From contig OY762511.1 in the NCBI GenBank assembly GCA_963665925.1, positions 4,526,001-4,590,000 on the forward strand: DNA of 64,000 nucleotides, in the 5' to 3' direction. This document shows, in pieces, positions 43,923-53,086 of this stretch. Numbering within the stretch: the first letter of the stretch is position 1; every line of letters starts with the position of its first letter. The position numbers and the translations under genes are program-made. The notes beneath the pieces were generated by a model. That model was not told the DNA's origin. It ran no database searches and was given only the letters and a program-made list of their open reading frames with translations. This DNA is from G963665925 sp963665925. GTDB taxonomy: Bacteria; Bacillota; Clostridia; Peptostreptococcales; Acidaminobacteraceae.

Positions 43923-43998
43923 CAGTTATTTTTAAGTGCATGACAGTATAATGTAACTATAAGTATTAAAAGTGTATGTGTTATGAGGGGATAATTTG

Positions 43999-45012
43999 AT
44001 GAAAAAGAAAATTCTAATTATTGCAACAGGGGGCACAATCGCGTGTGCTGACGGAGATCACGGTCTTACACCACAATATAATGTTGAAGACCTACTCGCC
44101 TTCGTTCCCAGGGCGCGCAAGCTTTGTGACATTGACGGCAAAATGATTATGAATATCGACTCCAGCAATATGACACCTAACTGCTGGGTAGAGATTGCCA
44201 AGGCTGTCCATGATGCCTATGACCAGTATGACGGGTTCGTCATCACACACGGAACCGATACCATGGCTTATACGTCTTCTGCCCTGACTTACATGCTTGA
44301 AGGTCTCGACAAACCAGTGATTATCACAGGATCTCAGTACCCAATCGCACAGGAGTTCACAGATGCCGTACACAATCTGAATGATGCAATACACTTCGCT
44401 GTTGAAGATATTGCCGGCGTCTTTATTGTATTTGACGGAAAACTGATTTCAGGGCCACGCGCCATGAAAGTGAAAACAAGAAGCTATGATGCATTTGAAA
44501 GTGTCAACTTTCCCTATATTGCAGAAATTAAGCATGACCGCATTCAGTACAAGCGCTTTGTATTTTCAAGATTCAAGCCAAAAGGAAGGACTCTCATCCT
44601 TCACCCTGAAGTTGACAGCTCCTTAATTGTCATTAAGCTCTTCCCAGGTATTGATGCGAACATCTTCAAGTATATTCAGGAAAACTACCGTGGTGTTATT
44701 ATCGAAAGCTTTGGCATTGGCGGTGTTCCCTTCGAAAATGTCGATATTGCAAGTGAAGTTGGAAATATGATCCGCTCAGGCATGTGCGTTATGCTTACCA
44801 CACAGTGCCTTGAAGAGGGGGTAGACTTCGAAGTCTACGAGGTTGGAAAGAAGATTCCAAAGGATGGCATCATCTATGCCAACGACATGAATACGGAGGC
44901 TTCTGTTGCAAAGCTTATGTGTGCCATGGGGCGCTCGTCCGATGTACACGAAGTAAAGCGTATTGTTGAAACTCAAGTCCAGTACGACATGCACCAGGAA
45001 GAATACTTTTAA
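43999..45012 (+). CDS. ansA: Type I L-asparaginase
   Basis: Asparaginase hydrolyses asparagine to aspartate and ammonia. The 337-residue protein has no signal peptide, consistent with the cytoplasmic type I group. The first catalytic threonine is in IIATGGTIACA near residue 12, and the second set is in THGTDTMAYTSSAL near 85-98. The ATG at 43999 follows GAGGGG; a TTG three bases upstream is less likely. It fits with the nearby amino-acid uptake and degradation genes. Confidence 0.92.
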   Translation: MKKKILIIATGGTIACADGDHGLTPQYNVEDLLAFVPRARKLCDIDGKMIMNIDSSNMTPNCWVEIAKAVHDAYDQYDGFVITHGTDTMAYTSSALTYMLEGLDKPVIITGSQYPIAQEFTDAVHNLNDAIHFAVEDIAGVFIVFDGKLISGPRAMKVKTRSYDAFESVNFPYIAEIKHDRIQYKRFVFSRFKPKGRTLILHPEVDSSLIVIKLFPGIDANIFKYIQENYRGVIIESFGIGGVPFENVDIASEVGNMIRSGMCVMLTTQCLEEGVDFEVYEVGKKIPKDGIIYANDMNTEASVAKLMCAMGRSSDVHEVKRIVETQVQYDMHQEEYF

Positions 45013-45041
45013 AATAAAGCGATATAGCAAAAATAAAAAAG

Positions 45042-45074
45042 AGACTGTAGAAAACGCCATATACTCTACAGTCT
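45042..45074. terminator. Bidirectional terminator with AGACTGTAGA stem
   Basis: AGACTGTAGA (45042-45051) pairs with TCTACAGTCT (45065-45074), with A and T runs outside. It separates the convergent asparaginase and response regulator genes. The stem sequence is the same as the outer end of the inverted-repeat element at 57616-57736. Confidence 0.8.
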
Positions 45075-45108
45075 TTTTTTATGAAATATGTCAGTTCACT
45101 TGCTTCAA

Positions 45109-45801
45109 TCAAATTTTGCAGAAACGGTATCCTGCCCCCCAAACGGTTTCAATATACTGGGGGTTTGCAGGGTCTAACTCAATTTTCTCGCGAATGCGCC
45201 GGATATGTACCGAAACCGTAGACATATCCCCGCAGGATTCCAGACCCCAGATGCGCTCAAAGAGCGTTGTTTTATCAAAGACGATATTGGGGTGCTGGGC
45301 AAGCAGCAGCAAGGTGTCGAACTCCTTAGCTGTGAAAGTCACTTCCCGGTCTCTCACATAGACTCGCCTTGCGCTTATTTCTATTCTTAAACACCCGATA
45401 TTGATCTCATTCTTTACATCAAGAACTTTAGAACTGAGTTGATCGTAGCGCCTCATGCTGCTTTTCACCCGTGCAACCAGCTCACCGGGATGGAAGGGCT
45501 TTGTCATGTAGTCATCTGCGCCCAGCCCCAGTCCACGCACCTTGTCAATATTATCAACCTTGGCTGATACCATTATGATTGACAGATCCTTGGTCTTTCG
45601 CAGTTCTCGGCAAATATTGAAACCATCCATACCTGGAAGCATAAGATCAAGAATGAGCAGATCAAAGTGTTCTTTCATCGCCCGCTCATACCCAACTTGT
45701 CCATCATTCTCAATGACGACTTCATAGCCCTCCATCTCCAGGTAATCCCGCTCAAGTTCTGCAATTTTTTGTTCGTCTTCTATAATGAGTATGCGTTTCA
45801 T
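45109..45801 (-). CDS. OmpR-family response regulator
   Basis: The 230-residue protein has a receiver domain (about 1-118) with the acidic pair EDE near residue 8-10 and phospho-acceptor in LLILDLMLPGMDG, and a winged-helix DNA-binding domain (about 130-228) with SVHIRRIREKIE. It is followed in the genome by a histidine kinase and an efflux operon in the same direction, so the operon order is efflux genes, kinase, regulator. Confidence 0.94.
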   Translation of the reverse strand: MKRILIIEDEQKIAELERDYLEMEGYEVVIENDGQVGYERAMKEHFDLLILDLMLPGMDGFNICRELRKTKDLSIIMVSAKVDNIDKVRGLGLGADDYMTKPFHPGELVARVKSSMRRYDQLSSKVLDVKNEINIGCLRIEISARRVYVRDREVTFTAKEFDTLLLLAQHPNIVFDKTTLFERIWGLESCGDMSTVSVHIRRIREKIELDPANPQYIETVWGAGYRFCKI

Positions 45802-45851
45802 TTCAGACCTCCGTTTTCAAGCAGGGGTTCATCTTCCACTTCAAGGCATCG

Positions 45852-47258
45852 TTAAACGTCCTTTGACTGCGGCAGCGTGAAGGCTATGGTTGTTCCAGTA
45901 CCAACTTGGCTTTCTGCCCAGATTTCTCCCTTGTGCGCCTTTACTATTTGGCGCGCAATAGATAAACCTAGGCCACTCCCACCTGTTTCAGAGCTTCTGG
46001 ACTCGTCCGCACGGTAGAAGCGATCAAAAATACTGCCCAGCTTGTCCTCCGGAATGCCAGACCCGTTGTCTCGGATGGATACTTGATAAAAGTCGCCATC
46101 CTCACGCTTATCAATATATATATCCAGTCTTGCATCAGTTTTATCAAAGTGCTTGACCGCATTGAAAATGATATTGCTTAAAACACGTCTGATCTGTGAA
46201 AGGTCTATATCTACATACGCCCTTTTCACACCTGAAATATGCAGTGCCTGCTTTACACCCTTCTCTTCAAAATCGAAGCTCAGTTCCTCTATGCAGTCTG
46301 TGATGTACCCTACAAGGTCGACCTTTTGAAACTGAAAGAGAACACCATCCAGGTCAAGCTTTGACAGAAGGGACAGATCATCAATGAGTGTGTCCATATC
46401 TCGTCCGTAGACAGCAATGGTCTCAATATAGGATTTCATCTTCTCATCGGTATTGGCAACACCGTCAAGAATTCCCTGCACATAGCCGTTGATAGCTGTT
46501 ATAGGTGTTTTAAGATCATGACTGATGTTGGCTATAAGCTCTTTACGGTTCTCTTCATATCGTCTTCTGACTTCATCTGTCGACTTGATCCGTAGGCGCA
46601 TCTCTTCAAAAGCTTTAAAAACCTCACCGACCTCGTCATTTGCCGTATAGACCAGTGCTTCATCATAATTTTCATCACGTATGCTGATTGCAGCATCCTT
46701 CATTTGTATAAGGGGTGCAAATACTGTTCGAAGCGCGTACTTGAAGAAAACAATATGAATGATCAGATACATAATGAAGAATAGGATGCCGTTTTTTATC
46801 AGCATCCTTTCAAAATCATCTTTTGGAGGCGTACCTGGGGCTCTTTCACGTGAAGTGACCACATAGCTGTATTCTGTCCCATTTCGGTCTGTGAAATTCC
46901 CTTCTCGAATCGTACGCAGTGCGTCGCTTTCAAAATACTGGTCCTGAACCAGTTCGAAGGCAAGCTCCCCTTCTCTGTACATGGTTATCTCAAAAGGGGT
47001 CATCTGGATGGCCGATGACATGAAGCTCCTATAGGATTCATTGTCAAATGCCCTTGGATTCTTATATATCTCTTTTTCAAAGCTTTCTATCATTCGCGTT
47101 ACAGGATCTTTCGTATACATCTCACGGACCGCTTTCACCTCTTCGTCAATTTGAATTTTGAAGATGTTGGTCATGACATATATGGACGTTCCAAAAATTA
47201 CAATTGGAATCAATATGGATATCAGATATATTACGACAATGCGTTTGCGAATGGTCAT
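45852..47258 (-). CDS. Sensor histidine kinase
   Basis: The 468-residue kinase has an N-terminal membrane segment (about 5-25), an extracellular region (about 26-150), a second membrane segment (about 152-175), HAMP (about 180-235), HisKA with NISHDLKTPITAINGY near 247, and HATPase with NIIFNAVKHF, DNGSGIPEDKL and GLGLSIARQIV. The start is uncertain: ATG at 47258 follows AAGG at seven bases, while an ATG at 47276 also has AAGG six bases upstream. Its partner is the downstream OmpR-type regulator, and it lies just after the efflux permease gene. Confidence 0.9.
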   Translation of the reverse strand: MTIRKRIVVIYLISILIPIVIFGTSIYVMTNIFKIQIDEEVKAVREMYTKDPVTRMIESFEKEIYKNPRAFDNESYRSFMSSAIQMTPFEITMYREGELAFELVQDQYFESDALRTIREGNFTDRNGTEYSYVVTSRERAPGTPPKDDFERMLIKNGILFFIMYLIIHIVFFKYALRTVFAPLIQMKDAAISIRDENYDEALVYTANDEVGEVFKAFEEMRLRIKSTDEVRRRYEENRKELIANISHDLKTPITAINGYVQGILDGVANTDEKMKSYIETIAVYGRDMDTLIDDLSLLSKLDLDGVLFQFQKVDLVGYITDCIEELSFDFEEKGVKQALHISGVKRAYVDIDLSQIRRVLSNIIFNAVKHFDKTDARLDIYIDKREDGDFYQVSIRDNGSGIPEDKLGSIFDRFYRADESRSSETGGSGLGLSIARQIVKAHKGEIWAESQVGTGTTIAFTLPQSKDV

Positions 47259-47288
47259 AGTCTGGCCTTCCTTCATGCTATACCTTGG

Positions 47289-48491
47289 TTATTCATAGCG
47301 CAGGGCTTCAATCGGATCAAGCTTGGCTGCCTTGTTTGCCGGGTAAATACCGAAGAAAACACCGATTGTTGCTGAGAAGATACATGCCAGCGCAAGTGAA
47401 TCATAAGAGAAACGTGCTGTCAGATCCATCAGCGCAGACGCCAGTCCCGTCAGACCAAATCCAACCAGTGCACCTAAGACGCCGCCCAGCATGGACACTG
47501 TCACCGCCTCAATTAGAAACTGCGTCAGAATATCCTTTCGTGTTGCTCCCAGAGCTTTACGAATACCGATTTCGCGTGTACGCTCCGTAACCGAGACAAG
47601 CATGATATTCATGATACCAATTCCTCCGACAACAAGAGATATGCCCGCAATAGCACTGACAAACAGAGTTATCATGCTCATGGTTTCCGTTACCATTTCG
47701 ATTTTATCCTCGTCACTGAAGGTAGAGTACTTTTCTTCACCCACATTGTCATGACGTCGTTCAAGCAGCGACAAAATCTTAGTTTCATAGATATCCTTAT
47801 CATATCCGTTCGCAAGGCCAATTTCAATTCCACTTATGGCACCGTTGTTATTGAACAGCTTGTCAATGGTCGAATATGCAATGTACATTTCAGGCGATGA
47901 ATAGCCCGACAGGGTTTCTTCTGCCTCATAGACACCTACAACAAGAAGCGATTTCGTTGTAGCGCCAAAGGAAACCAACATTTTTTCTCCGACGACATCT
48001 GTTGACCCAAATACCTCTTCTGAGAGGTCAGAATCAATTACAATTCGGTCCTTTCTGGACTCAATATCAAAGGCATTTATGAATCTGCCAGATAATAGGG
48101 TCAGGTCCAGTGTATCTTCCGAATCCTCTGACACGCCAACAAGGGATGCCGAGGTGTCATCAATATTTGCTACCAGGGTAACATTCTCAGAAACCGATGG
48201 GGTGATTGTTTCTATTGCATCTCCAAAGGACTGCTCAATGAGATCAATATCTGTGAGTGTCAACTTTTCAGAAGGTGTCAGACGCGCACGTCTGTCTTCT
48301 GTAATCGAGATGAGATTGATTCCAAGAGAATCAAAGTTTTCAAGCATTGCGTCCTGCGTGCCATTGCCGATGGAGACAATAGTCACAACAGATGATATGC
48401 CTATAATCAGTCCAAGCATGGTCAGCAGCGAACGCATACGGTTGTTCCAAATGGCACTGAGGGCTATTTTGAAGACTTCAATTAGATTCAT
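47289..48491 (-). CDS. MacB-like ABC transporter permease
   Basis: The 400-residue protein has a first membrane segment (about 18-42), a large extracytoplasmic MacB_PCD domain (about 45-270), and three C-terminal membrane segments, with the FtsX-like EIGIRKALGATRKDIL loop near 310. MacB-type permeases act as mechanotransmitters that move substrates or signals rather than transport across the membrane. It overlaps the ATPase gene by 14 bases. Confidence 0.9.
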   Translation of the reverse strand: MNLIEVFKIALSAIWNNRMRSLLTMLGLIIGISSVVTIVSIGNGTQDAMLENFDSLGINLISITEDRRARLTPSEKLTLTDIDLIEQSFGDAIETITPSVSENVTLVANIDDTSASLVGVSEDSEDTLDLTLLSGRFINAFDIESRKDRIVIDSDLSEEVFGSTDVVGEKMLVSFGATTKSLLVVGVYEAEETLSGYSSPEMYIAYSTIDKLFNNNGAISGIEIGLANGYDKDIYETKILSLLERRHDNVGEEKYSTFSDEDKIEMVTETMSMITLFVSAIAGISLVVGGIGIMNIMLVSVTERTREIGIRKALGATRKDILTQFLIEAVTVSMLGGVLGALVGFGLTGLASALMDLTARFSYDSLALACIFSATIGVFFGIYPANKAAKLDPIEALRYE

Positions 48492-49167
48492 GTCTGACCT
48501 CCATATCTGTCATCAGCTGGCCATCCTTGAATAGTAGCATGCGTTTTGTTCTTCTAGCCACCTCATCTTCATGGGTTACAATAATAATTGTCTTTCCCTC
48601 TTCATTCAGTGTTTCGAACAACTTCAATATATCATCCGTCGAATGGGAATCCAGGTTTCCAGTAGGTTCGTCCGCAAGGATAATTGCTGGATTTGTAGCT
48701 AGGGCCCGTGCAACGGCAACTCTTTGCCTTTGTCCACCTGACATTTCGTTGGGTCTATGATTCATACGGTCACCCAGTCCAACTCTGTCCAGGGCTTCAG
48801 ATGCACGCTGGATACGCTCTTCCTTTGAAAGCCCCATATAAATCATGGGAAGCTCCACATTTTTAAGCGCAGTCAGTTTGGGTAGAAGGTTGAAGGACTG
48901 AAACACAAATCCAATTTTCTTATTTCGAATCTGAGCGAGTTCATTAGTCGGAATGTCTTGAATCTGATGCCCGTCAAGCTCATATATGCCATCTGTGCTT
49001 TTATCAAGACACCCGAGTATGTTCATCAGAGTCGATTTGCCCGATCCAGAAGGTCCCATTATGGAAACAAACTCACCTTCACGTATTTCAAAGTCTATAC
49101 CGCGCAGGGCCTCAACACAGGTCTCGCCCTCGCCATATACCTTTCGCAGATTTCTTACCTTAAGCAT
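48478..49167 (-). CDS. MacB/LolD-type ABC transporter ATP-binding protein
   Basis: The 229-residue ATPase shows Walker A GPSGSGKSTLMN near residue 39, signature NEMSGGQRQRVAVARALA near 141, Walker B IILADEPTGNLD near 162, and the switch His in VTHEDE. This subgroup pairs with MacB/LolE/FtsX permeases, the next gene. It sits between a membrane fusion protein gene and the permease. Confidence 0.93.
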   Translation of the reverse strand: MLKVRNLRKVYGEGETCVEALRGIDFEIREGEFVSIMGPSGSGKSTLMNILGCLDKSTDGIYELDGHQIQDIPTNELAQIRNKKIGFVFQSFNLLPKLTALKNVELPMIYMGLSKEERIQRASEALDRVGLGDRMNHRPNEMSGGQRQRVAVARALATNPAIILADEPTGNLDSHSTDDILKLFETLNEEGKTIIIVTHEDEVARRTKRMLLFKDGQLMTDMEVRHESN

Positions 49168-49178
49168 GTCAGCACCCC

Positions 49179-50504
49179 CTATTGTCCTGGCGCGCCGCCA
49201 CTTGGAGGAGCACCACCTTCTGGAGGCGCGCCACCACCGTCGAGACCGCCGCCCATTCCAGGAATCATCAGACCGCCATCTTCCTCATCGGCGCTGGCTG
49301 TAAGCTCTGTTTCAACCAGTAGTGTCATGCCCTCTTCAAGGTGTTCTGAAAGGACTTCAATTTTCAAATCGCCTTCAATACCTGTCTCAACACGGACAAA
49401 TTGAGCTTCATCGTTATCCCCTTTGACCTTCACAGCGTAACCAGATGGTGTAGAAACAAGCGCATCATATGGTACCAGCAGTGCGTCTTCCCTGCTTTCT
49501 ACAAGGATATCCAGATTTACCGAGAAATTGGGTTTCAAGTAGGCATCTTCGTCTGTCACATCAATGATGATGGTTACGTAAACTTCAGAGCCCGAAATCA
49601 CACCGCTCGGATAGATTTTTTCAACGGTCCCCGTATAGGTCACATCATCATTCCCAAGTGTTGAAATTGAGACTTCCTGTCCAACGGAAATATCGCCTAT
49701 TTCATACTCACTGATTGAAGCCTCAATCTTCAAGTTGTCCATATCCTGAAGTTCGATCATGACTTCCTCTTCCTTAGGAACTTCGCCGACCTCAATATCG
49801 ATAGCCGTTACGACACCATTGATTGGGGCGATAATCTGCAGGTTCTCAAGGTCCTGCTGCAAACTTTCCAATTTGATATTTTCAACTTGAAGTTCCATTT
49901 CAAGAATGCTGTATTCTGCCGAATAATCATAGCTATCGTAGGTTGACTTCGCACTTTCATAGGCAATGACTGCACTGTTATAGGATTCCTCCGACTGCTC
50001 CAGGTCACTCTGGCTTATGGCGCCATTTTCAAAAAGCACCTGATTGCTCTCATAGCTTTGCTTTGCATTATCAAGCGCTACCTTTGAGCTTTCATAGGAC
50101 AGTCTTGTCGTTGTCCCCTTATCGGCTGTCAGGGCCACCAGCTGTCGGTTCAAGTTTGCAATCACTCTTTGCTGGTCCAGAATTTCTGACTCAACATCGA
50201 TTGGATTCATTTCAGCTAGAACCTGCCCTGCTTCAACCTTGTCGCCAATTTCTACATATATTGCTGTAACTTCACTTTCAACATCTCCAAGAAGCTGTGC
50301 CGTCGTTTCAGATACAACAGACCCCGATGTCGATAGCACACTGCTGATGGATTCCTTTTCAATCGTATACTCTTCCACACTCAGCGTCGCTGCAGCCACC
50401 TCATCCTTATTGAGATATGTAACTCCTGCAAAGACGACACAGCCTGCCAGTGCCAGAATTCCAGCACGCTTGATCCACTTGCTTCCTATATTTTTGACTT
50501 TCAT
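49179..50504 (-). CDS. Efflux membrane fusion protein (HlyD/MacA-like)
   Basis: The 441-residue protein has an N-terminal membrane anchor (about 12-30), split biotinyl-lipoyl halves around a coiled-coil hairpin (about 90-225), and beta-barrel regions. The C-terminus is a Gly/Pro-rich tail with repeated GGAPPEGGAPPSGG. It is the adaptor of a MacAB-type transporter and heads the efflux/kinase/regulator operon. The substrate is unknown. The Gly/Pro tail is not typical of the family. Confidence 0.88.
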   Translation of the reverse strand: MKVKNIGSKWIKRAGILALAGCVVFAGVTYLNKDEVAAATLSVEEYTIEKESISSVLSTSGSVVSETTAQLLGDVESEVTAIYVEIGDKVEAGQVLAEMNPIDVESEILDQQRVIANLNRQLVALTADKGTTTRLSYESSKVALDNAKQSYESNQVLFENGAISQSDLEQSEESYNSAVIAYESAKSTYDSYDYSAEYSILEMELQVENIKLESLQQDLENLQIIAPINGVVTAIDIEVGEVPKEEEVMIELQDMDNLKIEASISEYEIGDISVGQEVSISTLGNDDVTYTGTVEKIYPSGVISGSEVYVTIIIDVTDEDAYLKPNFSVNLDILVESREDALLVPYDALVSTPSGYAVKVKGDNDEAQFVRVETGIEGDLKIEVLSEHLEEGMTLLVETELTASADEEDGGLMIPGMGGGLDGGGAPPEGGAPPSGGAPGQ

Positions 50505-50640
50505 AACCTGCCTCCTTAGTATTCTTCTTAAGATGACTATACACAGGAGACTTGAACCTCTGTTTGAAAAATGTTTAAATCTTCTTTAACTTTTCTTCCA
50601 AAAGTGTTTAGATTTCTGGAAAATGACTGGTTCTATGCAA

Positions 50641-51882
50641 TTACGCAGCTCGCCTTCCCCGCTTACCATCTGCCTTAATATGCCAGCTTCTGTAAATGAA
50701 GGCAGTTCCCCCAATCAGTCTGAATAAAGCTGTCATGTAAAGGGCGAACACAATACTCCTGCTCTGCATGAAGTAATGGCCCAGCATAGGCGCAAAGGCA
50801 AGAGAAAGGTTTATAAACGTATTGTAGAATCCCATATAGACAATTCTTTCGTCTTCGGGGATGACTTCAAGCAAGCCGCTCAGAAGCACCGTCAAGGTTC
50901 CCGATGTGAAGAAGCCTGTTAGAACCGCTACCATGGTCATGACAATAAGGTTCTTCGAAACAATATACAAGAGTGGTGTGAAAGCCATGCCAATTGTGCA
51001 GATTGCTGTAACTGTCGGATTTCCAATTTTTTCAATATAGCGCGGCCATATTTTGTGACCCGCAATCATAGTAATGAAGGACCCCATATTGATGATGGCA
51101 AGCCATAGCTCGTCTGCCCCTAAGTCTTTAATCATGTATATTGAAAATAGTGGCCAGCCCATTTGCCATCCAAAATGGAAAAGCAGTGAGCAGATCATAA
51201 AGAAGGCAAAACCCCGATTCCTGAAAATGCCCTTGAATGATCTTTTCCAGTCTGGAATTTCACGTCTTGTCGTCTTAGGCGCCTTCAATCGTCCGAAGAC
51301 GAACAATTCCAAAATACCCGCTGCAAAACTCAAAATAAAAAAGAGCTGATAAATCAGCATGCGCTCCGATTCTGTCCTTGGAAGCTTGGAAAGAATAAGT
51401 CCAGTCACCATGGTAACCACCATAACAGCATAGACGCCGTACTGATTGGAAAGACCGATGGCACGGGCACGCTTATCCTTATCAAACACATCGCCTACAA
51501 AGCCCTGATACCCTGAAAGATAGACTGCCATAGGGGCGCTCATTACCGCATATAATACGATAAAGACCATTGGCTGCAGTTCTGGTCTTATAAATGGAAC
51601 CGCTGCAAAGGCAAGTATGAGAAAGCGGCTCACAAAAATGGTCTTCTGGATTGCCCGCTTACGGTCTTCCTGTCGATTTAACCAGAGTGCGCCAATAAAG
51701 ACGGTGAGAAACATAGTAAAACCGGGAAGTGCATTAAAAAGGGATATATGAAAATTGCTCCCCCCTATTCGCTCAAGAAATTTAACCGCGTAGGGTTTAT
51801 ATAATCGTTCCATAATTTGAAAGAGTATGCCATACCACACAAAGACCTTAATGTTTTCATTGAAATGCTCTTTAGATTTCAT
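50641..51882 (-). CDS. Major facilitator superfamily transporter
   Basis: The 413-residue protein has about twelve membrane segments, and the loop after helix 2 reads GALWLNRQEDRKRAIQ, similar to the MFS motif A region. The substrate cannot be inferred. The ATG at 51882 is preceded by GGAGG at five bases; the open frame to 51894 lacks a better site. Confidence 0.83.
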   Translation of the reverse strand: MKSKEHFNENIKVFVWYGILFQIMERLYKPYAVKFLERIGGSNFHISLFNALPGFTMFLTVFIGALWLNRQEDRKRAIQKTIFVSRFLILAFAAVPFIRPELQPMVFIVLYAVMSAPMAVYLSGYQGFVGDVFDKDKRARAIGLSNQYGVYAVMVVTMVTGLILSKLPRTESERMLIYQLFFILSFAAGILELFVFGRLKAPKTTRREIPDWKRSFKGIFRNRGFAFFMICSLLFHFGWQMGWPLFSIYMIKDLGADELWLAIINMGSFITMIAGHKIWPRYIEKIGNPTVTAICTIGMAFTPLLYIVSKNLIVMTMVAVLTGFFTSGTLTVLLSGLLEVIPEDERIVYMGFYNTFINLSLAFAPMLGHYFMQSRSIVFALYMTALFRLIGGTAFIYRSWHIKADGKRGRRAA

Positions 51883-52038
51883 GACGCCCTCCACGCAAGG
51901 ATTTCACCTTTATGAGAATTTATTTCGGTATCCTAATTAATATACTCCGACTTATGTGAAAGTTCAACTATTTCTCGTGATATTCTGTCATTAAATATAT
52001 GGATACTGTGAACAAAATGAAAACTATAGGGACGGTAC

Positions 52039-52067
52039 TTGACTTTTTGTTTTCTTTTGTATATTAT
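52039..52067 (+). promoter_or_regulatory. Promoter of the RAYT-like gene
   Basis: TTGACT at 52039-52044 is followed after 17 bases by TATTAT at 52062-52067, about 32 bases before the ATG. Confidence 0.6.
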
Positions 52068-52099
52068 GGACTCATAAAAGAGATGAAAGGCGTGGTCGT

Positions 52100-52873
52100 A
52101 TGGCTCGCAAAGCTAGAGAAAAAAATCTATTCGGTACCTATCTCATACAGCAGTATGGCGGTGGATGCAGAAGCCTCTTCACAAATGATGAGGACCGGTT
52201 GCGGTTCATAGAAATCGTAAAAAAGGCAAAGCATAAGTTTGGTTTTAAACTCTATGCATACTGCCTGGCAAATCCAGATGCATATGAGCTTCTTATTTAT
52301 GACAACGGCAGTGATATCTCTAAAATAATGAAAAGCATCAATATATCCTACGGCATGTATGCTACCTGTGAAGGTAAACTTTTTAAAGACAGATATAAAA
52401 GCACCCTCATTGAAGACTTTCCCAAGCTTCTTCAAACCACGCAGTCTGTCAACAAAGACGAGCCCGATCCCTGGAGCAGCTACTGTGTCTATTCTGATAT
52501 ATCAAAAGATCCCTTTGACATTATCGATATTGAGGACCTTCTGCACTTCGCTGGTGAAGACTTCGAAGTCGCAAAGGCCGCTCTTGTAAAATATCTGGAA
52601 AATGACGGATCTGAAATCTTATGCGACAGCACCATCACCTTCTGTGAAGATGATCGAAATTGTATGACCTGCAAGGACCAGGCACAGAAGAAACTGGCAC
52701 AAGTTGCTTATGAAATGGGACTCACTGTTCCACAGTTACTCAAGGACAAACCGCGGCGCAATCAACTGATCAAACAGTTCAGACGCGATTCTACCCTGTC
52801 GCTTAAGGCGCTTGGGGATTTGTTCGGAGGACTTTCCGAGTCGTCTGTCTGCAAGATCCTTAACCAGGACTAA
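52100..52873 (+). CDS. RAYT/IS200-like transposase homologue lacking the HUH motif (probably domesticated)
   Basis: The 257-residue protein matches REP-associated tyrosine transposases in layout: FGFKLYAYCLANPDAYELLI aligns with the family YCLMPNHxHLL block, then SYGMYATCEGKLFKDRYKST aligns with the catalytic-Tyr and GRYKS region, and DPWSSY follows. Both histidines of the HUH metal site are replaced (PDAYELL for PNHxHLL), so nicking activity should be lost, although the Tyr region remains. The C-terminal third adds a cysteine group (CEDDRNCMTC) and a DnaA-like helix-turn-helix (LSLKALGDLFGGLSESSVCK). A domesticated DNA-binding role is inferred. No insertion-sequence ends are evident. Confidence 0.72.
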   Translation: MARKAREKNLFGTYLIQQYGGGCRSLFTNDEDRLRFIEIVKKAKHKFGFKLYAYCLANPDAYELLIYDNGSDISKIMKSINISYGMYATCEGKLFKDRYKSTLIEDFPKLLQTTQSVNKDEPDPWSSYCVYSDISKDPFDIIDIEDLLHFAGEDFEVAKAALVKYLENDGSEILCDSTITFCEDDRNCMTCKDQAQKKLAQVAYEMGLTVPQLLKDKPRRNQLIKQFRRDSTLSLKALGDLFGGLSESSVCKILNQD

Positions 52874-52953
52874 GTCAGTATTACAGCCCTGAAGCTCTAA
52901 ACCATACTGGTGAACACCATAATCAGAAAGATAAATTGTCAAATTCTAAGAAA

Positions 52954-52979
52954 ATGGTCACTGTCAATTCAGTGACCAT
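52954..52979. repeat. Palindrome downstream of the RAYT-like gene
   Basis: ATGGTCACTG pairs with CAGTGACCAT across a six-base loop. It lies 80 bases after the RAYT-like gene and 108 bases before the next gene. On the minus strand a TTTTCTT run follows. It may be a REP-like palindrome, an operator or a terminator. Confidence 0.5.
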
Positions 52980-53086
52980 AGTTCAACCCGACAATTCAAG
53001 TTTCGTCCCTAACATCAGTCAAAATGATTGAATAGATAATATTTGGGAATACCCAATGATATAAACAAGATAGACGAGGTGATTGC

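Noticed and set aside
43949..43955. A sigma-54 promoter for the asparaginase gene
   Set aside because: The upstream region has a TATAAT-like box and no GG/GC pair at -24/-12 spacing.
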